Shown piece by piece: positions 1-10,999 of a DNA stretch of 64,000 nucleotides (within the stretch, counting starts at the first letter, position 1; each line of letters starts with the position of its first letter). The stretch is from Saccopteryx bilineata (lineage: Eukaryota > Chordata > Mammalia > Chiroptera > Emballonuridae): the NCBI RefSeq assembly GCF_036850765.1, contig NC_089495.1, forward strand, positions 22,102,875 to 22,166,874, given 5' to 3'. Both the position numbers and the translations under genes were made by a program. The notes under the pieces are model-generated. The model worked only from the letters and a program-made list of their open reading frames with translations, did no database searches and was not told the DNA's origin.

Positions 1-174
1 CAAATAGCCTTAAAAGATGGGGGAGAAGAAACTGCCACTCACACTCTTAGCCCCCAGTCCCAAGCAGAGGATGAGCAGGTTGCTTTATCTATATTCTTGA
101 ATCCAGTAGAACGGAAGAAAGAGTTCAAAACTTTGATTTGGTCAATAAGAACATTTGTGCATATGCCCATATAT

Positions 175-392
175 TTTTTAAAGATTTTTATTTATTGATT
201 TTACAGAGGGGGGAGAGAGAGAGAGAAAGAGAGAGAGAGAGACAGAAATTCAGAGTGAGGGGTACTGGGAAGCTTCAACTCATACATAGTTGCTTCTCAT
301 ACATGCCTTGAACTGGTAAGCCCGGGGTTTTAAACCTGCAACCTCAGCGTTCCAGGTCAACGTTTTATCCACTGTGCCACCACAGGTCAGGC
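175..392 (-). mobile_element. SINE-B copy (tRNA-derived)
   Basis: Reading the minus strand, the element opens gcctgacctgtggtggcaca and ends in a (GA/CT)-rich tract and A-rich tail. It is the 'cctgacctgtggtggcgcagtg' SINE seen again at 25162, 26251 and 37097. Heavily mutated, so an older copy. Confidence 0.8.
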
Positions 393-2070
393 AATGTATG
401 CCTGTATTTTAAAAATAGATTCTCTTGTTTGCAAAAAGCTTTGGAACCCTATAATCTCACAAGGCAGAGAGAACTACAAATGGGTTTGTGCCAGAGGGGG
501 TGCATTCTGAACAGCTGCAGAGCTGGCCTAGGATGATGATGCCAGCCAGCCTCATGCTACCAAGGGGCTTATGGTGTTTCAAATTACTAAAATGTTTGAG
601 AGTCATTTTCATTATGCTTACTGACAATTAGCTTTAATGGCAAAATAAAATAGACAACAGTAAGTCTGGAGCATATAGTTCTTCTGTTACTGTTATAAAA
701 GAAAGTCAGTGGTATATATAAAGGCAAGTACACCAAGTCTAGGGCCCTTTCATAGAAACAAAAGTGCCTTGCGCTAAGATTATAGTGATAAGCAAGGAAA
801 AGTACAGTCACTAAATTCATTAGCAGAATTAATGTTCCATGTGACATTTAAGCTATTGCTTTACAAATTATCTAAGATAATTAATAGAAAATGTGCTACA
901 ATAATGAATGGTATTTCAGTAATTTCTTTGCCAGCATGCATTGGAAAGAACACTAGTATTTAATACTCACTTTTTAAAAAAAATTTCTGCTCCTTGGAAG
1001 GCAATTTACCAGTAGCTTATCTATATTTAACATCAGCACTTGTTGACTTTGCCAAAGTTAATGGAACTGCAATTTGCCTCTCAGTCACTATCTTAGAGAA
1101 CGTTAGAACTCAGAAGGATTTCAACTGCTGTTTCACTGTGGAGAAATGGTTACAGTCTTGGTCAGAATATGTTTTCTTGTGCTGAGGGACTCACCCCCCA
1201 CCTTGCATGGCATTTGTCAATCCTGGTTTCTGACTACTAAATGCCAGTAGCACCCTTCAATCATTTTGATGATCCCCATACACTCCCACACATTCCCAAA
1301 TACCCCTTAAAGGACACAGTTAGGCCATAGACTGAGATTCAGTGAATATGTTAAATTTACAGATGTCCAAAGTAAGATGCTCACTAGCCCACATTCTACA
1401 GTAATTTGTGGTAAAGGCAATCCCAGAACCCAGGACTAGAGTTCTGAGTCTGCAGAATGTCACAAGACAACAGGTTTTCTCTGTCAAGTAATGGAGAATC
1501 AATAATGTCCTCCTAGTGCACAACAGCTACTTAATCAATATTTGCTGAATAACTGAGAATCCAATTCAAAGTCAATGTTATTTATTAACAGATGGTAATT
1601 TATAAAAATAGCATCCTTTATAAATAAGGAAAAGTATTTTGCATTTGGGCTCTAGTCAAGTATTAACTGGAGAGCCCTCGTGCCCTTCAGGGTCCGACAA
1701 AGGGCCAGAGTGTTTCGTATAAGGATGTTCGGGGTACAGCCAAAGTCAGAGTGCTTCCATAAACAAGGTAGTTAGGGGCCCAGAAATCACTTTATACAAT
1801 GCCATGCTTATGGACCCTGAGGAGAAGACCCAAAAATATTTTCAGTAATACTTTCCCTACTTCTTTTTGTCAAATAAGAGATTATCAGGTAGTATATATT
1901 TCACACACATTCTATTTATCACACATTTTATTTCTTACTTAGTCACTCCACCAAAATGGACACCAACGAGTACCCACAATGTGACAGGCACTATGCTCCA
2001 TGTTGGATGGCAGCTGAAAAATATAGGTGTCTTGCAGAAATGCGAAAGCATGTGGCTTCGACAAGTAAGT
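393..2070. other. No gene seen
   Basis: AT-rich intergenic sequence. Open frames here are under 90 codons, start at no conserved context and match nothing I recognise. A short L2-like tail (tttgctgaataactgag) occurs near 1540. Confidence 0.6.
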
Positions 2071-2074
2071 TCAA

Positions 2075-2240
2075 ATTTCAACTCAGTCACTTTTTAGCTC
2101 CTTAACTTGATCAGATTCTGTCTCTGAGCTTCAATTTCTCATTTCTAAAAGTTGGGGAGGACACTTACATTCTAGGGTTATTATAGAAATTATATGTAAA
2201 AACATGTGAAAATTCCAAGCACAGTGCCTGGCACATAAAT
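2075..2240 (+). repeat. MIR fragment
   Basis: Core MIR landmarks are readable: a degraded 'tctgagcttcaatttctcatttctaaaa' core, a 'gggttattatag' segment and the tail 'cacagtgcctggcacataaa'. A second weaker MIR-like patch follows at about 2255-2350. Confidence 0.75.
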
Positions 2241-2475
2241 TTCCTTCTGCTTCTGAAAGTCCTGCATTTGAATAATAACTTTGCCACTTCCCTCAGCTAA
2301 GATTTTGAGTCATCTGTAAAATGAAGATGAAACCTGTCTTATCAACAGGTAAGAGGGGGATTCACAAGGATATTATGATGTGTGAGCAATTTGATAGGGG
2401 GAAAAAAGATGTTCATATAGATCTGTTAAGCAAATGGGTTTGTAAAATATGATTTTTGAGTTTGTTCACTTTTAT

Positions 2476-2921
2476 TGTTAAAAATGGCACTGGTCTGTGA
2501 AATTGCTAATTACCTTCCTGCTTAGGAAGGGCCACTGTTATGTTAATGTTGCTGGAGGAGAGGTTTTTGGCACCAAAGAAGTTAAAAAAGGAAGGAAGCC
2601 ATTTTTTTGCAGAGTCAGGAAGGAGAAGGAAGCCAAGATGGCAGGGTGCTGAAGGAGAAGCCGGTCTGTGCAGAGAGGAGAAGGGAGAAGGCGTGCAGAC
2701 GGGGAACCAGAGGTCACTGAGACTGCTGGGGGCCTTTGATTCCAGGAAAAACCAGAGAGTGTGTCAGGGTTTTGGAGCCCTGTGTGTGTTTACTCACCCG
2801 CCAGTGTAAGGCTAGAATAAATGACTGCCTCAGCACTTTTTGGCTCCACTGTTTCTTTACCATCTAATGAAAACCTGCATGTGAAGGGCCACGATGGCGG
2901 ATGGCGGCCCCTGACCTTACA
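2476..2921 (+). repeat. LTR of the TNKS-upstream LTR family (copy 1)
   Basis: Shares the 3' half of the LTRs at 4390, 56592 and 61496: a 'cagccaagatggc' leader segment, an aataaa poly(A) signal near 2817, 'ttggctccactg' and the end 'gtgaagggccacgatggcgg...ccttaca'. It starts TG and ends CA as an LTR should, but no 5-bp target duplication is evident, so the start is approximate. No internal retroviral genes adjoin it. Confidence 0.7.
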
Positions 2922-3226
2922 AGATCTTAATCCATTTTTTTATATTTTACTTGAAATTTTAAAGGCACATTCACAATAATAGGCTTACCTGGTTTCAGAT
3001 TATTAGCATCGAGTACAGAACTGGAATAACACAAAGTCAATTCTGATAATGACATGTGCTCTGCATTACTTTAAAAGAACTAATTCTTACATGCTTTTGC
3101 CAAAATAAACATATTCTCATAAATGCCATTTATATTGCTGTAACCTTTACCCACACAAAAAAATATTCCTTTCTCATCCTCTAAAAAGCATACATATATA
3201 CAGAAATTGTATCTCAATCCAGTTTT

Positions 3227-3569
3227 TTTTGTTTTTGTTTTTGTTTTTTCTGAAGCTGGAAACAGGGAGAGACAGTCAGACAGACTCCCGCATGCGCCCG
3301 ACCGGGATCCACCCGGCACGCCCACCATGGGGCGACGCTCTGCCCACCAGGGGGCAGTGCTCTGCCCATTCTGGGCGTCGCCATGTTGCGACCAGAGCCA
3401 CTCTAGCGCCTGGGGCAGAGGCCAAGGAGCCATCCCCAGCGCCCGGGCCATCTTTGCTCCAATGGAGCCTTGGCTGTGGGAGGGGAAGAGAGAGACAGAG
3501 AGGAAGGCGCGGCGGAGCGGTGGAGAAGCAAATGGGCGCTTCTCCTATGTGCCCTGGCTGGGAATCGAA
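3227..3569 (-). mobile_element. SINE-A copy, 5'-truncated
   Basis: Minus-strand SINE-A lacking the first half of its tRNA head: it stops at the B-box (ggttcgattccc region, 3560-3569) and has no A-box. It is flanked by the duplication TCAATCCAGTTTT (3214-3226 and 3570-3582), so the truncation happened at insertion. Carries a CTCF-like core CCACCAGGGGGCAGTGC at 3344-3360. Confidence 0.9.
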
Positions 3570-3687
3570 TCAATCCAGTTTTAAAATCCTATGATGTCAC
3601 TATTATCAATCTAATTGTCTATGGTGAATGCAGATATTACTGAGAACTGTAAAATTAGCTTGGCACAATGAAAAGACCAAATATTTT

Positions 3688-3860
3688 AGAGTCTGACTTG
3701 GATTTCAATCCCAACCTCTCTGTTGACTAGCAGTGGAACCTTAGGTTGTTCAAAAGCTTTATATTTCCTCATTTCTAAAATATTGTACATATCTCACAAG
3801 GTTAGTATGCAGATTAAACCAAACACTGTCTGTGTAACTCATAGCAGGATATAATACTCA
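3688..3860 (+). repeat. MIR fragment
   Basis: Readable MIR core: 'gacttggatttcaatccca', 'cctcatttctaaaat', 'ctcacaaggttagtatgcagatta', ending near 'atactcagtgaa'. Diverged as expected for an ancient mammal-wide SINE. Confidence 0.75.
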
Positions 3861-4771
3861 GTGAAGATTCATTTTAATTTCCCATAGCTGGTTTGAGACT
3901 TAGGATAAAAAAGACCATTTCTTCCTTCTTACCCATCTTCCAAGATTCTGACCGAGGGAACCTTCCACGGCAGGTCCTGACCACTACCAACCTACTTGCT
4001 GACTCCCAAGTGGGCTAGGCTTCTCTTCTTGAATTCTCCTGACACCCCGTGTTTACCTGTTTCAAACCACCACCAATTCAAATTAGTTGCCATATTTTAC
4101 CTGTTCACCTCTGCCTCTCATTCTAACGTTCTAATTCTGCACGTCATAAAGTGTTAAATACATACTTACTATCCAAAAGTTAAATTAAGTAAACAGACAA
4201 AAAGTTGTATAAAACCACATCCCAAAAGTGTAAGAACAATTTTCCTTCTCCAACTTCTCACCAGCCATGAGAGCTGCACTCTTATCACTGGAGCAGAGAA
4301 CTTTGAAGTCATTTGATAATGGTGTTAACCGTGCCAGAGAGCACATCAAAAGAATCTCTAAGGGGTTGTTTTTCTCCTGAATTTGAAAGTGTAAAGCCAG
4401 TATCCACGACCACTATCAGCCTGGCCCATGCAGGTTTGCATTAGATTCAAACAGATGGTAATGAAACAATGGAGCCAAGAACTGGTGGGCCATCATCTTT
4501 AATCTTAACTTGCACCCTGTGGGCAAGTAAATACACTCAGTGGGCTCCAAAACCCACTCAAATTCAGTGCTCACAAAGCTACTGACTTCTCCGAGTTTCC
4601 TAGAATCAAAGGTTTCTAGCTCACCAGACTTACTCACCTACGTTCCCCATCTCCTTCCTTCTCCCTGCACAAACTCTGCACAAACTGGCTTCTCACTCAG
4701 CACTCCACATCTTGGCTGCTTCTCCTGGCCTCCTCTAGTGGCCTTTCTCTGCTCTCCTCTCTAATGCTAAT

Positions 4772-5428
4772 TGTTAGATTCAGGGAGTACTAACATGCTG
4801 GGGCTGCCAAGAGTGTACAAGGTCCCTGTGACGCTGAGAACAAAGAGTTCAGCAACATCCTGCATTGAGTCAGAGACCCTTATCAGAAGTTTATGTTTGA
4901 AATTCTCCACTGAGTAATACCCCCCCCCCCGTAACTGCGCACGACCTCCCTAGCCAATGACTAACAGCCACATCAGCTTCTGTATGATGCTTGCTCATCC
5001 TAGACAGCCACCCTATAAAAAGGAGCCATTTTAGAAGCTCGGAGCTGCAGTCCCTGTGCAGGTTTGGGGGCCTGCAGTCCCTGCGCAGGTTTGGGGGGCT
5101 GCAGTGCTCCAGTCTCTTCGGAGGCGTGGGTTGCCTGCAGTCCCTGCGCAGGTTTAGGGGGCTGCAGTGTTCCCCTGTGTGGGTTACCTGCAGTCCCTGC
5201 ACAGGTTTAGGGGGCTGCAGTGTTCCCTTGCATGGGTTGCCTGCAGTCCCTGCGCAGGCTTAGGGGGCTGCAGTGTTCTCCTGTGTGGGTTACCTGCAGT
5301 CCCTGCACAGGTTTAGGGGGCTGCAGTGTTCCCTTGCATGGGTTGCCTGCAGTCCCTGTGCAGGTCTGCAATAAAACTTATAAAATTTACTTTGCGTCTG
5401 CTGTGGCCTATCTCGCTAGGATGTAACA
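4772..5428 (+). repeat. 5' LTR of the young provirus (657 bp)
   Basis: Begins TGTTAGATTC and ends GATGTAACA. TATA box TATAAAA at 5014-5020, poly(A) signal AATAAA at 5370-5375, and a CCAAT motif near 4954. The region between them (R, inferred) is a tandem array of about 53-bp units (5128-5339), here two dimers (four units), whereas the 3' LTR has one dimer. Confidence 0.93.
5128..5339 (+). repeat. 53-bp tandem repeats in the 5' LTR (four units)
   Basis: Units alternate between a type beginning gggttgcctgcag and a type beginning gggttacctgcag, each 53 bp, arranged A-B-A'-B'. Every unit contains ctgcagtccctg and ggggctgcagtg. The 3' LTR has only A-B (7520-7625), giving the 106-bp length difference. 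Confidence 0.9.
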
Positions 5429-5430
5429 GA

Positions 5431-5450
5431 TGGAGGCCCCCAGTGAGATT
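5431..5450 (+). other. Retroviral primer-binding site (tRNA-Thr type)
   Basis: Two bases after the 5' LTR lies TGGAGGCCCCCAGTGAGATT. Starting TGG, it matches from memory the complement of the 3' end of tRNA-Thr(UGU), apart from one extra C and one C-to-T change. A priming role is inferred from position and match. Confidence 0.75.
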
Positions 5451-6341
5451 GGCCATGTAAGACCCCTCCTCACAGAGTGGGCTGCAGCAGACGTTGGTAG
5501 CTGGCCAGCCTCCGGCAGTTGCCATTTGGAAACAGAATTTGGCTGATTTGAAACATTTGGAGTCTTGAGACTGTTTGTCAAGCCCCTCAGTGAGATCTTC
5601 TGAGCATGGCTTTTAAGGTCTATAATGACCAAGGAAGTAACAGAAAAGGCAAATAAGGCCCAAAAGAAGTCAGGAAATACCAACTTTTGGCTCCAGCGCC
5701 CTAAGGGGCTTCATAGCTTTCATCAAGGCCCTGCTGCAGAGTGGAAAGAAAGGTCATTGAACTGAAGCCTGCCAGGCTTCCAGGCCCCACCGGTTGACAC
5801 ACCTGTGCTGTGGAAAGAGGGACATAAGAAGGTAAGCTGCCCCCTTGCTCCATGGAGGGAGGGTTCAGTCTCTTCTAGTCCTGCTCCAGCTACCTGTGAC
5901 CTGACCTTGCCCAGCGTGCTGGGAATTGCCACTGAAGGCCTAAGGACATCGTTCAGGAGCCTAAGGTATTTCTTCCAAGTAGCAGATAAGCTAATAACAC
6001 AAGGGCTATCTACTATGCCTTGCTTGAATATTTAAGTTTTATTTATCCCTCAAAGATCTCTACTGTGGGTATTGACAGTCTGGTTTTATTGCTTTATGTT
6101 TAGTATCTCCTTTGATCCTCCTATCTCAATGCCCCATGCCTATTATAGGCTGGGACCTGCTGCTAATTCCAGCTAGAAGCAGTAGTCACTAGGACTTAAA
6201 CTCTAACTGCAATGTGTAGAAATGTAACACCCTTTCCCTAAGTACTTACAGGTTTTATAGGTTACTCAGCAAACTGTTCAAAGACTGTCCAAGAGGCACT
6301 TCTAGCAGTACACCACCCAAGGACTGACTCCCACATAGACG

Positions 6342-6490
6342 GGTCCACACACCATGATCCTGAGCACCCCCACTACTGCCAAGGTAGAAGGCATACCCGC
6401 CTGGGTCCACCGCAGCCGGCTGAAGCTTGCAGTCCCAGCAGAGACACCTTTGTGGACAGCGAAGACTGACCTCGCCAACCCTTGTAAGCT
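6342..6490 (+). pseudogene. Remnant of retroviral integrase C-terminus (gammaretrovirus-like pol)
   Basis: A short open stretch contains GPHTM...KVEGIPAWVH, the pattern of the C-terminal domain of gammaretroviral integrase, normally at the end of pol. The catalytic core, reverse transcriptase, protease and nearly all of gag and env are missing from the 1.73-kb interior, so this is a non-functional relic. Sequence on either side is not recognised. Confidence 0.7.
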
Positions 6491-7146
6491 GACCCTGAGA
6501 AGGACAGCATGCCCTGCTTCAGCCACAAACCAGAAGTTAACTGGTCCACGCATGGAGACTTTGGGGAGGGAGGGAAACTAAGGTAAATGAAAGTTATGTA
6601 TGTGCTCATAGCTACCACTATAGAATAATCTGTGAATATTGGTCATGTGTCCAATAGGCTACTTATGAAAAGGACACCTCCAAAAAGCAATCTTTAAAAG
6701 AGGATTACTTAGTACTAACTTAGTCTTTGCTGAAGGTTAAGGTTTTTAGGAATTAAGAATTCTGATAAATTAGAAAGGAATTGTATAGTTTTGATAATAG
6801 AAGGTATAAAGTGTAGGTACTTTTAGAAAGGAAAGGAAAAGCAAGTTGTTATGAAGGCCAGTTATTCCTGGATAAGAAAGTGCATAAAAGTTGAAGGTTT
6901 ATGTAAGTTGCAGAAGGTTTGTGCAAGTTGTAAGAAGTTAGTACAGAGAAGAAAAATGCAAGGCAGAAAGAAATTAGTCTGTAAAGCTTGTAGTACTAAG
7001 GGCGCACTATCAGCGTGCCAGCACATACTAGGGAGGACCCCTGACCTAATTAGCTTATAGCTACAGCTAAAGTAGAAAATTCTCATGAGCCCCAGCCTTA
7101 TACCATTCTCCCCACTGATGAAGAATCAAGGATTTGATTTATGCCC

Positions 7147-7162
7147 AAAAGAGATGGGGGAA
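7147..7162 (+). other. Polypurine tract of the young provirus
   Basis: The run aaaagagatgggggaa lies immediately before the 3' LTR start TGTTAG. Position and composition fit the plus-strand primer of a retrovirus. Confidence 0.85.
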
Positions 7163-7714
7163 TGTTAGATTCAGGGAGTACTAACATGCTGGGGCTGTCA
7201 AGAGTGTACAAGGTCCCTGTGACGCTGAGAACAAAGAGTTCAGCAACATCCTGCATTGAGTCAGAGACCCTTATCAGAAGTTTATGTTTGAAATTCTCCA
7301 CTGAGCAATACCCCCCCCCCCCGTAACTGCGCACGACCTCCCTAGCCAATGACTAACAGCCACATCAGCTTCTGTATGATGCTTGCTCATCCTAGACAGC
7401 CACCCTATAAAAAGGAGCCATTTTAGAAGCTCGGAGCTGCAGTCCCTGTGCAGGTTTGGGGGCCTGCAGTCCCTGCGCAGGTTTGGGGGGCTGCAGTGCT
7501 CCAGTCTCTTCGGAGGCGTGGGTTGCCTGCAGTCCCTGCGCAGGTTTAGGGGGCTGCAGTGTTCCCCTGTGTGGGTTACCTGCAGTCCCTGCACAGGTTT
7601 AGGGGGCTGCAGTGTTCCCTTGCATGGGTTGCCTGCAGTCCCTGTGCAGGTCTGCAATAAAACTTATAAAATTTACTTTGCGTCTGCTGTGGCCTATCTC
7701 GCTAGGATGTAACA
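7163..7714 (+). repeat. 3' LTR of the young provirus (552 bp)
   Basis: Same TG...CA ends as the 5' LTR. TATAAAA at 7406-7412 and AATAAA at 7656-7661. Differs from the 5' LTR by C/T in 'ggggctg[C/T]caag', T/C in 'ctgag[T/C]aatac', one extra C in the C-run (12 versus 11), and absence of one 106-bp repeat dimer. Confidence 0.93.
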
Positions 7715-7999
7715 CTAATCCCAGGAACCAGAGAGAGAGCAAGCTCCTGGTCTGCCCATCATTTTATAGTGTAGATTCAAAACCTTTAATCCCATATACA
7801 AACAAGGAAGTTTCTGATACAAAGTCACTTATCTGAGGCATATGGGATTCCTCATGACAGTGCACCACTCCACATCAAAAAGGGTGGGAAAGGCTTAGTC
7901 CTAAAACCAGGCCCCAGGATACGAGAATCCTGCCTGCCCACAGCCCGCCCCCAACACACATTAATATAATCACACACATCCCAAGTAAGAAGGGCAATT

Positions 8000-8470
8000 A
8001 ATATTATCACCTGGGCTACAGGCTTCCATGTGAGCAGCTCCATCTTTAACAAAGAGAGCATAATATATTTTATCTGCCTGACAGAAAGCCAGTGTCCAAA
8101 CTCGGAGATCTTATGACAAGAAATGATAGTCCTTAAAAAAAAAAGAAAGAAAAAGAAAGAAATGATAGTCCTGTTAGGACAAGAGATAATTCCCCATGGC
8201 TTCCCCCTCTCTGTAATGCTCTGTGAGGCCATTTCTTCCCCCAAATAAATACAGGAGAGAAAGGCAATGGTATAGTACATTTAAATCATTATTCATTTAA
8301 GATCCTCACGGAAGTGGCATGGTTCTATCTATAGATAATTCCGTCTAAACCTGTCATCCTCTGGGTACTTATCTCTATCTCTCTAGCCCTCGTTTGGTTT
8401 TCTCTCTGGTCAGGGAAGCCAGATAAGCCAGTCTGTTGTCTTTGTGGGAAAAGCAGTGAGGGAAAAGGGA
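8000..8470. other. No gene seen
   Basis: Non-repetitive sequence with a short duplicated phrase 'aagaaatgatagtcct' (about 8119 and 8157) separated by an A/G-rich run. Nothing coding recognised. Confidence 0.5.
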
Positions 8471-8479
8471 AGAAAAGTT

Positions 8480-8640
8480 ATCTATTACTAATTTATTCTG
8501 CCACCTTTTATGTGTTTTGCATACAGAATTTCACTTAATCCTATGGAAAGCCCTGGGAGGTAGTTAAGTTCATTATTGTAGTCTTACAGATGTTAAGTCC
8601 AGAGACCCAGCAATATTTGGTAGCTAGCCCAAGGTCACAC
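8480..8640 (-). repeat. MIR fragment
   Basis: Shows MIR phrases 'ttttgcatacagaatttcacttaatcct', 'gggaggtagttaagttcattattg' and 'gcccaaggtcacaca'. That is the reverse-complement order of a MIR, so minus orientation is likely. Confidence 0.7.
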
Positions 8641-8799
8641 AGACTGCAAGAAGCTCTCAGCGCCATATGGACCCCACACGAGGAGATGCTTCTTCAAGAG
8701 AAGGCAAGTCACACACAGCACGAGGGCTGCTTCTTTCCTTCATTCAGGGGCTCTGGGATCACATAAAAGGACTGAGTTCCAGTCACAGCATACTCAGAG

Positions 8800-8945
8800 T
8801 GAATAAGCAATCTGCCTGCAAGTTAGTTACTTAATCTCTTTAAGGCTCAATGTTCTTATCCGAAAGTAAAGGTAATAAAACTGCCTGCCTAACAGGATTG
8901 TTTGGAAGATAAAAAAAGATAATGCTTGTGCTCAACACAGAGCAA
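8800..8945 (+). repeat. MIR fragment
   Basis: MIR-like core: 'gcaagttagttacttaatctctttaaggctcaatgt', 'aaaggtaataaaactgcctgcctaacaggattgt', tail 'gctcaacacagagcaact'. Confidence 0.75.
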
Positions 8946-8949
8946 CTAT

Positions 8950-10590
8950 GCCAGCGCCACATGCTTAAATAAGTTTCTACAGATGGAGTGGCCCCAATTC
9001 AGTGGGAGGGCCAGTGTTGTAATCACCCATCTAACTACCAGTGAGCACGGATTAATAATGGTATAAAATAACTTTTATAAGGATAATAATGAGGAAGTGA
9101 TGGATTCTGCCTGAGGGAAGAGGGAAGGTTCCTTGGAGGGGTTGATGTTTGAGCTGAGCCTTACGAGATCTGTGATATCATCCTGGTTTGGGGGAGAAGA
9201 GATGTGAGGTGTTGTATTGCAGGCCTGGGGAACTCTCTAAACAAAACTAGGGATGACACAATATGTAGGTCCATTGTGGGGTGTTTAGAGGGGATGGCAG
9301 GAGATCCAGCTGGAGCTGTGCGTCAGCCAGAGGATGAAGACTCGGCGAGCCAAGCTCCAGAGGTTGGGCTTCCTTCTTTAAGCAGCAGAGAATCAGGAGT
9401 ACTTCCTGAGCACCGGGAGCCATGTGTTCTCATTTGCATATTGGAAAGAGAACCGGGGAGCCCATCTGGACCATGAATTGGAAGACAGAGCTGGAGGCAT
9501 GAAGATCATTGAACTCTCCAGAACAGACGGGATGAACAAGAGTGTGGGGAGAAAGTAGGGCTCTGGTCTGACAGAGGGATTGCTAGTGTCCATGACGCGG
9601 GCCTGTTACTCATTTCTCTCAGGCGATGCCGTTTTGTTGTTTATTCTCTTTTTTCAAAATCAAAAGTCTTATAAGTTTAAGGCAGTGCTTCAGAATTTGA
9701 GAAGTGAGAAAATTCTAAATTATAAGGAACCAACAAAAGACAAAGGGAGCTGCTACAAGGTTCACAGCACCATGATGTTATCTGAGCTGGATGGTCTTCT
9801 GCCTTACTCTAAACAGACCTTCAATGAGACTTTGAAATCTAAACAGTTACTGGAGTTGCCACTCTATAAATAAACTGTGAATATCATATTTTCATTTTCC
9901 CAACGCTCTGCATGCTACTGTTCTTCTGGAGAAAGTATATTAGTCAAAACCAAGTCATTGGACAAGAGAATATTGTGTGATAAGTGTTTTATTCAGTAGT
10001 TACTTTACCAACTTTGTTCCTCAGACACAAATGGCAGGATTAGCACGAATGTCACAGCAGCAGGAGCAACCAAACTCACTGAGATGCTTAATGTCTAAGG
10101 ATACGTCTGGATTTTAAAGGTAGAAGACCTTCGTTTTCAAATTTTTATTATAAACCAAGACAAAAAATGCTAAGAGCACTGAAAATTTTAGTCCAAGACT
10201 TGATTAGGAACAGAGAGAGGATGTAAATACATGATAAATAAATATTTAAAATGCAATTTAGGATATTTCAAAACATAGAAAAATGGTAACCATTTGATGA
10301 ATGATGTTGGAACCTTAAACTGGTTATATAAAAAAAAATAAAAATCCAGATTCTTACATAACATTGATCCAAAATATTCCAAATAAAAAATAAAAATATT
10401 AAAAGAAAACATTTTTAAATGTTCTTCTAAAAAATATAGTTGTTATGATTTTGGAATAAGGAAGAAATTCCTTAAGCATAAATATACCAAAAAGTCTTAA
10501 GTAAAAAGATGGATAAATTTGACAATATAACAAGTAAAAAGTTTTATTATAAGTGTATATTAATATATAATATAAATATATATTAATAAA
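8950..10590. other. No gene seen
   Basis: Unassigned sequence; AT-rich from about 10120. The longest frame (9580-9873, 97 codons) shows no family features and sits in no gene-like context, so it is treated as chance. Confidence 0.5.
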
Positions 10591-10604
10591 GAAAACAATT
10601 TAAG

Positions 10605-10974
10605 GCCCTGGCCGGTTGGTTCAGTAGTAGAGTGTTGGCCTGGCGTGCGAAAGTCCCGGGTTCGATTCCCAGCCAGGGCACACAGGAGAGGCGCCCATCT
10701 GCTTCTCCATCCCTCCCCCTCTCCTTCCTCTCTGTCTCTCTCTTCCCCTCCCACAGCCGAGGCTCCATTGGAGCAAAGATGGCCCGGGCGCTGGGGATGG
10801 CTCCTTGGCCTCTGCCCCAGGCTCTAGAATGGCTCTGGTCACGACAGAGCGACGCCCCGGATGGGCAGAGCATCACCCCCTGGTGGGCATGCCGGGTGGA
10901 TCCCGGTCGGGCGCATGCGGGAGTCTGTCTGACTGCCTCCCCGTTTCCAGCTTCAGAAAAATACAAAAAAAAAA
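10605..10974 (+). mobile_element. SINE-A copy, full length
   Basis: tRNA-like head (gccctggccggttggttcag, B-box ggttcgattcccag), pyrimidine-rich middle, GC-rich body and A-rich tail. Flanked by the 14-bp duplication GAAAACAATTTAAG (10591-10604, 10975-10988). Carries the minus-strand CTCF-like core CCCCCTGGTGGG at 10876-10887 and an ATG-initiated frame from 10779. Confidence 0.95.
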
Positions 10975-10999
10975 GAAAACAATTTAAGTAAGAAAGCAT

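Larger units (their letters stand above)
4772..7714 (+). mobile_element. Young internally deleted endogenous retrovirus (provirus, 2.9 kb)
   Basis: A structurally complete but gene-poor provirus: 5' LTR, primer-binding site, 1.73 kb interior, polypurine tract and 3' LTR, flanked by the 5-bp duplication CTAAT (4767-4771 and 7715-7719). Outside a repeat tract and a C-run, the LTRs differ at only two positions, so the insertion is recent. The interior encodes no intact gene; the only clear relic is an integrase C-terminal segment of gammaretrovirus type. It must therefore have moved with proteins supplied by another element. It inserted into the old LTR at 4390-7980 in opposite orientation. Confidence 0.93.
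4390..7980 (-). repeat. Old minus-strand solo LTR (copy 2), split by a younger provirus
   Basis: Two pieces, 4390-4771 and 7720-about 7980, join across the inserted provirus into one LTR on the minus strand that aligns along its length with the + strand LTR at 56592-57254. Shared landmarks on the minus strand: ggattaaaggttttga, actataaaatg (TATA box), gagcagagaaaggccac, cagccaagatg, and the end ggatactggctttaca. The upper boundary near 7980 is uncertain and no target duplication was found. Confidence 0.8.

Noticed and set aside
2881..2921. gatggcggatggcggcc, resembling another YY1/TISU promoter like that of TNKS
   Set aside because: It lies at the very 3' end of an LTR with no following open frame, so it is not treated as a gene start.
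4991..5426. Repetitive LQSLRRFGGLQCS-type open frames in the provirus LTR
   Set aside because: They come from translating the 53-bp nucleotide repeats; no start context and no related protein known.
5800..5850. A KEGHKKVSCP-like stretch in the young provirus, resembling half a retroviral zinc knuckle
   Set aside because: The upstream Cys pair is not in the same frame and the surroundings show no gag similarity, so the match is too short to call.
10605..10680. tRNA-like head with good A and B boxes, possibly a tRNA gene
   Set aside because: It is the 5' part of a SINE with body, tail and target duplications; the same holds for every other tRNA-like head in the window.
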